Part shown: positions 33,001 to 39,000 of the stretch, piece after piece | Numbering within the stretch: the first letter of the stretch is position 1 | Layout of the letters: each line of letters opens with the position of its first letter | Source of the DNA: Paracyclopina nana | Taxonomy: Eukaryota; Arthropoda; Copepoda; Cyclopoida; Cyclopettidae | Direction: 5' to 3' | Assembly (NCBI GenBank): GCA_019096065.1 | Contig: JAGUCH010000004.1 | Coordinates: 6,448,001 to 6,512,000, forward strand | DNA length: 64,000 nt | Notes under the pieces: generated by a model | What the model was told of the DNA's origin: nothing | Database searches by the model: none | The model's input: only the letters and a program-made list of their open reading frames with translations | Made by a program: the position numbers and the translations under genes

Positions 33001-36000
33001 GCATATATCAGAACTTTTTGGGTCATCTCGGCGATCAGTTCCAATGGAAGCTCCTCTCCCAGCTTCTCCTTTTTTCCGAACTGGGCTGCTCTCACTAGTC
33101 CTCTGATCATGATTGACCACCTGATCGCCACGCTCTTGTCTATGACTCTTTTCATTCGTTCGTATATTTCGTGGCTGGCTTTCACCTGTTCTTGTCCTCC
33201 TGCTTTCACCCTTTGCGGCTGCAACAGCCCCAGTTGATTTGTTCTCAATTGATCAAGACAACCGCGATCTTGACCAAGTAGAACCACCTCGCCTTTGCTT
33301 GCGAGATCCTCAAGGGTTACTTTCAAGTCAGTTAGAGTCCACTCCACTGATGGCTTTTGGAAATACTCTGGTCCTGTCCAATAGGTTTCGTGATTCATAA
33401 GTTGCGTGCCTGTGCACCCTCGCGTGGGCAAATCGGCTGGGTTAATGCCTGTGGGTATGTGGTTCCATCTGGTGACGTCAGTCGTGTCGGATATCTCGAT
33501 GGCTCTGTTTCGCACATACACAGTTCTATCCACACCCGCTTTTCTAATCCAGCATATCACAGGCTTGTTATCAACCCAATACCACACTGCGGCTCTCTTG
33601 ATTCCGAATAACTGCATGAGCCTTCCTGACAGCCTTGCACTCAATAATGCTCCTGCCAACTCAACTTCTGGAATTCTTCTCTGCTTCACACTCTGCAGCC
33701 TTCCTTTCGTGGTGAGCCATGCTGGCTTAATTTTGTTGTCTTCCGATGCCAAATATGCCACTGTCGCAAAGGCCAGATCCGAGCCGTCGCTGCACATGTG
33801 TAGCACTGTTTTTTCATTGATTTCTGGGGCTGCCATCCTCGGGTACGAGACTGCACTCATCTCATCGAATTCTTTGCGCCACTGCTTCCATAGCTTGACC
33901 GCTTCTCTTACTCGGTCATCGTCAACCTTCTCCAGGTTCTCGTCCCAGCTAATCTTCTTAGTCTTGTCTGCGCTGTGTGCTAACTGCAAAGCCTTTCTTG
34001 CTTTGAGTAGGCATGGTGCTAGTGCTCCTAGTGGATCGAAGATTGACGGTATTTGGCTTGCCATTATCCTCTTCGTGATGAGTTTTTGTTCCACTTTGTT
34101 AAGCTGATATCCAATCCTGTCCGTTGTTGGATCCCATTTCAGCCCCAGTGTGGAATGTATTGCCAATTCCCCTTTTTCTTCCATTGTCATGACCTTTCCC
34201 AGTCTTTCCTTGGGCAGGTTCTTGAGTGCGCCAGGCTTATTTGACACGAATTTCCTGAGCTCCATTCCACAGCTACTCATCAGTGGTACTAGCTCGTCGA
34301 TGATTTCTCTGGCTTCCTCTTCGGTCTTAAAGGCCATAATCGCGTCGTCCATGTAGATCTTGACCTTGCTCTGCAGCCTTTTTGATCCATGTTCTTTGAT
34401 GTGGTGCTTGACGACGAAGTTGGCCACGCTGGGAGCTGCTCTCAATCCAAACGGCCACCTGCAAAACTGCATTTGTCTACCATTCACTATTATCCGCACA
34501 TATTTCCTGTCAGCCTTTGGCAGTTCCACCATGAGGTACATCTTTTCTATGTCCCCCACTACTGCCACCTCGCCAACTCTGAACCTCAACATTGTGTCAT
34601 AAATATCTTCCAGGAAATTTGGTCCAGTGTGCATGGTTTCGTTGATTGCAATGCCGTTGAACTTTTGCTTGGCATTGTAGACAAATCTAAATTTGGTGGT
34701 CTCACTGCTTTCTCTGGCCACACAGAAGTAGAGCAGGAAATTCCCGTTGCCGGCATCCGCGGCCGGCACCGGTTCAATTATCCCCAGCCTCTCATACTCT
34801 GCCATCGTCTCCTCCACGGCCTTTTGCACTCTTGGGTCTCGTGCATGTTTTTTGTCTATGGTTTTCTGAATTGCCAGACATTGCACGTAATTGTTCGGCA
34901 CTCCCGGAATGTCGTCGAAGAATGGTATCGCAACCTCGTATCTTCCGGATTCTGTTCTTCTTATGGTTGATTTCATTTTGGCTAGCGCGATCTCTTCTGA
35001 CACATTCAATCGACTTATTGGTGTCTCGGCTCTGTCTATCCCAATGGATTCCAGTCCGTATTGCCTGTTCAACAGGTATTCCAATTGGTCATCCGTCATT
35101 GCTGATCTGTTGATCTCTTTCCACTCATTGACGAGGCCAGCGAAGTCCAGTCCCCCGGCTGCCGGGTGATTGAACATTGCCCACCCCAATGGTGTCTTCC
35201 TAGCAAGTGGGCCGTCCAGGATTGATATGTCTTCCTCGCTGCTCATCAAATGGGTATTGTTGAAGCCTACCAGCAAGCTCACCCCGCCTTCCGCCGGCCT
35301 TGGAAACTCTACGTCTTTCAACTGCTCATAGTCTCCTTTCATCTCGTTAGCATCAACTGGCGTTATGGTTACTGGCAGATTAAAGGTGTTGAAGTTGATC
35401 TCAAACACTCGTTCCTTTTCGTCTCTGGGTCTGATGTACAATTTCCCTCCAACTGATGGCTGTCGGACTAACTTGCCACCGACGACATGAACTGCCAGTT
35501 CCTGCCTTTTTCCCTTGACACCAATTTTCTTTGCTATTTCTGGCAGCAGCAGCGTGGTGCTGGAGCCTCCATCAATAAGTGCATTAATGACCTCGCACTT
35601 CTCGAATGATTTGCTCACTGAAATTTCAACCGGGACTGTCAGCCACGATCGAGCTGCCTGTTGGGCTAGCGCACATATTTCCACGTTCTCCATGTCATAA
35701 ATGTCTTCCTCACCAAGACAACCGCGGTCTTGGCTCAGAAGAGTTGTCTCCGTGAGCTTTTTAGCAATTTCCATTAGCATCGCTGCCACATCTTGGTTGC
35801 TCGTTTTCACTGCCTGCCCTTCTTTTTCTTTCCTTGGGTGTAGCTTCGTGTGGTGAGTCTTTGAATTGCAGAGGTTGCACTGATCTTTCCCTCGACAATC
35901 CTGGGCCTTATGCTTCCCTCTTAGGCACCTCTCGCAAAGACCTTCCTGCTTAATTTTCTCCCTGAGGTCTTTGATATCCAATTTGTCCCAGCTTGGGCAC

Positions 36001-39000
36001 TCGAAGCCTCTATGCCCGCTTTTTGTACACACAAAGCACTCTCTTGGACCTGCCAACGCGCAGGCTTCCTCTTCTTGATCGTAGTATGTTTCATCCATGC
36101 TGTACTCCTGGGCATCGTAGTCTTCTTCCTCCTCAGAAAAGTACCAGTTCTCATTCCCTTCATCTCGGGCATGAAAAGTTGCTTCTCTTTGGCGAAAGTT
36201 GCCCCCTTGCCTTTGGCCTCCTCTGTAGTATTGGCCTCCTCGAGGCCTGTTGAATCTCTGGGGTCGATCCTGATCTCTCCTCTGATTGCTGACAACATTG
36301 GACGGTGCTTGTCTCAAGTCTGTGCGATCATACATTCTGTTGATGTCTTCGCACATGTTATCCACTTTCCTGATCCTTTGATATTCTCTAATCCGAGCTC
36401 TGGCCCAGGTGATGAGCAGTCTTATGGAGTCGTCAGTCTGGTTCTTCTGCTCCTTGAAAGTTCTGTAGTCTCTTTTTGTCCTGGCCTCGTATCTCACGCT
36501 GGCTAGAACTAGCTGCTCGCCATCAAGAGGATCCAGCCCTGCTCGTCCATTGCAGTCGATTATTTCCTCGATAAGTGCCAGCACCGTCTCCACCGTTCTC
36601 ATTTGTCTCAAATCAATGGGGTCGTACTTCTGCAGTCTGATCGTGAGATCATGTACCATTTCTTTGGCCTCTCCAGGGTGCGACCCAAATCTGGCGTCCA
36701 GGTTTTCAAGGGCCTCCACAAAGCCCTCATAGTTGAGTGGGCATTTTCTGATCAAGGGGCCCAACTTGCAGTAGGATTTTAGCTTGGAGCACTTCTCGAA
36801 CCAGCTCATGTTTTGTTTCATCACTAGAGCTGAGTGTATGAACTCCTTGAAGTCTCTATAAGCTCCCACATTCGTGCCATCGAACACCATTGGCTTGACG
36901 TCGTCTCTGACCAAGTCCCTTGGCTTGGAAGGATCATAGAATTTGTGAAGATTCCTTCTCTGGAACAGTTCTCCCCAAGAGATGGTCTGGTTCTTTCGTC
37001 GTCTGACTTGGTCGATTATGGTGTTTTGATCCAGGAATTCCATTTCTCTTTTTATTTTCAGCTTCACTTGTTCATTTGTCAGGTTGACTGAGGGGACTCC
37101 CAGCTGCAGCGATCTGTCCATTTGACTCATGAGGTCATACATCTCGTCCATCCTCTCCGCCTCCCTCGCTTGCTGAGGTGGTGGTGGCTGCTCTTCCGCT
37201 CTGTCCTGAGCTGCCTGACTTTGTGCGCTGCGCTGAGTTTGAGGTTGCTTTTCTTTAATGCACTTGATGAGGTGCCCTATTTCCCTGTTGCACGTGACAA
37301 TTCTCTGCTTGTCAGCTGGACCTATTTCGTTTTCTGGCATTTTGCTCATGGTTGCCTCCAGCTCCAGTCTCCTTTCATTCATCTCTTCCATGCTTCTCTG
37401 CTGCTGCTCAAAGTCCAGCGTGCCTTGCTTCAGTCCTCTGAGGACTTTGTCGGCTTGCTTGATTTGTGTCACAATCGACAAGTAGTCCCCCAATAACTCA
37501 GTTCCAGACTGATCTTCCTCTTCGTCGTCCCCCAGTTGCGACGAGTCAGCCTCCTGATTTTGATCTGCTTTGTCAGCAGAGGCACCTGCAGCCTCCGCTG
37601 ACCATTCTGTGAAGGCTTCCAATTGCTGGACTGCTAACCTCCTGGCTTTGGCGCTCGCTCCTATGGTCTGCTTGACTATTTGAGCGTTCATAGCTGTGAC
37701 AATTGCCTTGAACTCTGCTTTGTCTTCTTGAGGAACTATCGGATCCAAGATCAACGCCTCATCCCTTAGCAGTCCCACCAGCTGGCCGCACTTGTCCCTG
37801 ATCGCACAAGCTTCTGCTGGTGAACTCGCCTTCTCTAGCATTTTTTCAATCTTTGCTAGATCGGCCGCAAAGGTGTCCCTTGAGGCTTGCCAACTCTCCT
37901 TCCAGGTTGCCATCGCCTCGTGTGCAGTGGCCATCAGTTGATCATTCATGGTTTCCTCCGCTGCTATTCTAGTCGTGTCATCGATCTCCAGGTGCAGTGA
38001 GTCAATATAATGCACATCTGGATGTCCTGATTGTACAATAGACTGATCTGTAGACAGACTTTGCTTGAATGCTTCAATGGCTCTTTTCGCCAGCTTGTCT
38101 TCTTCTCCTTCCCTGGCCTTCTCCAGCTGATTGGCGAGAACTTTCGTGCCTCTCGCCTGCTTGATTTGTAGATCGTACTCAGCTGAGTTGAACCTGGTGG
38201 ATTTTTTGATGCACTGCCTGAGGGTATAGTTGGTTCTTCCTCGCTTCGTTTTCCCTTCGAAGACTCGATCGTCTGATTCGGTTTCGCTACTTGACATCTG
38301 TCTAGGCCTGGTCCCCCGTTCGTCCCTGACGATGAGGTGGGCCCTCCAGCAGCCCTTTAGGCCTAGCCGGAGTTTTGGCGGTTTTCTGCCTCTGTCTCAG
38401 CTTTTCCACTCACAATCAATCCTATCCCGGTAACTGGTAGGTGAAACTCTGAATCTCGGTAGTGATGTTCTCACGCGTTGGTCGCCATGTATGAAAAATC
38501 GCCTCTCACTAATCTGATCACGATGTAAACGAGTAAATAAACGTCACACATAAAAAGTACTGCTGAGGACTTTTGGTCCAAGTCGTTTATTTACGACCGA
38601 ACGGTATAAAATCCAAGTAAGTACTAAGTAATCATAATAAAACAGATCGAAAAGTAGGACCAGCCAGATGCGCAACGCCGAGACATCAAAACAAGGGCGC
38701 ACCCCCAAACACCCCCTACATGTATAAAGGTACTTTCTGCTGGTCCAATTAGGCGCACCTTGCGCTTGAAGATGAGTTTGGCCACGGGGCAGACATAATA
38801 TTTGTGTCTGGCTTGTCCGAAGCTTAATTGCGCGATCCGAGTGGAAAAGAACAGGAAAACGACGACCACCCCAATACATGGCTGGTTTCTCTCGCATGCA
38901 AAGAAGGAATCATCATTTTAGCCTCCTCGTCATTTCATCCAGGAAGCGAACAGCCCACCTACGTAAAGTCTTGGCGAAGCAAAAAAGCATGGAGGCAATA

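Larger units (their letters stand above)
28239..38716 (-). mobile_element. Complete BEL/Pao LTR retrotransposon
   Basis: Bounded by a CCCCC target duplication (28239-28243 and 38712-38716) and 224-bp LTRs that I find differing at one base. On the minus strand the order is 5' LTR, primer site, ORF1 (gag-protease-RT-RNase H-integrase in one 2210-codon frame), ORF2 (1043 codons), purine tract and 3' LTR. Both ORFs are free of stops and frameshifts. RT precedes RNase H and integrase with a DUF1759-type gag region, the BEL/Pao signature. Near-identical LTRs and open frames indicate a very recent, possibly still active insertion. It lies in the same orientation as the host DNAJB gene. Confidence 0.93.

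Noticed and set aside
31040-38433. Numerous plus-strand ORFs across the BEL element
   Set aside because: Antisense shadows of the two long intact minus-strand ORFs.
28244-38711. Env-type third gene in the BEL element
   Set aside because: ORF2 lacks a signal peptide, fusion peptide and membrane anchor; exonuclease and Cys/His motifs fit better.
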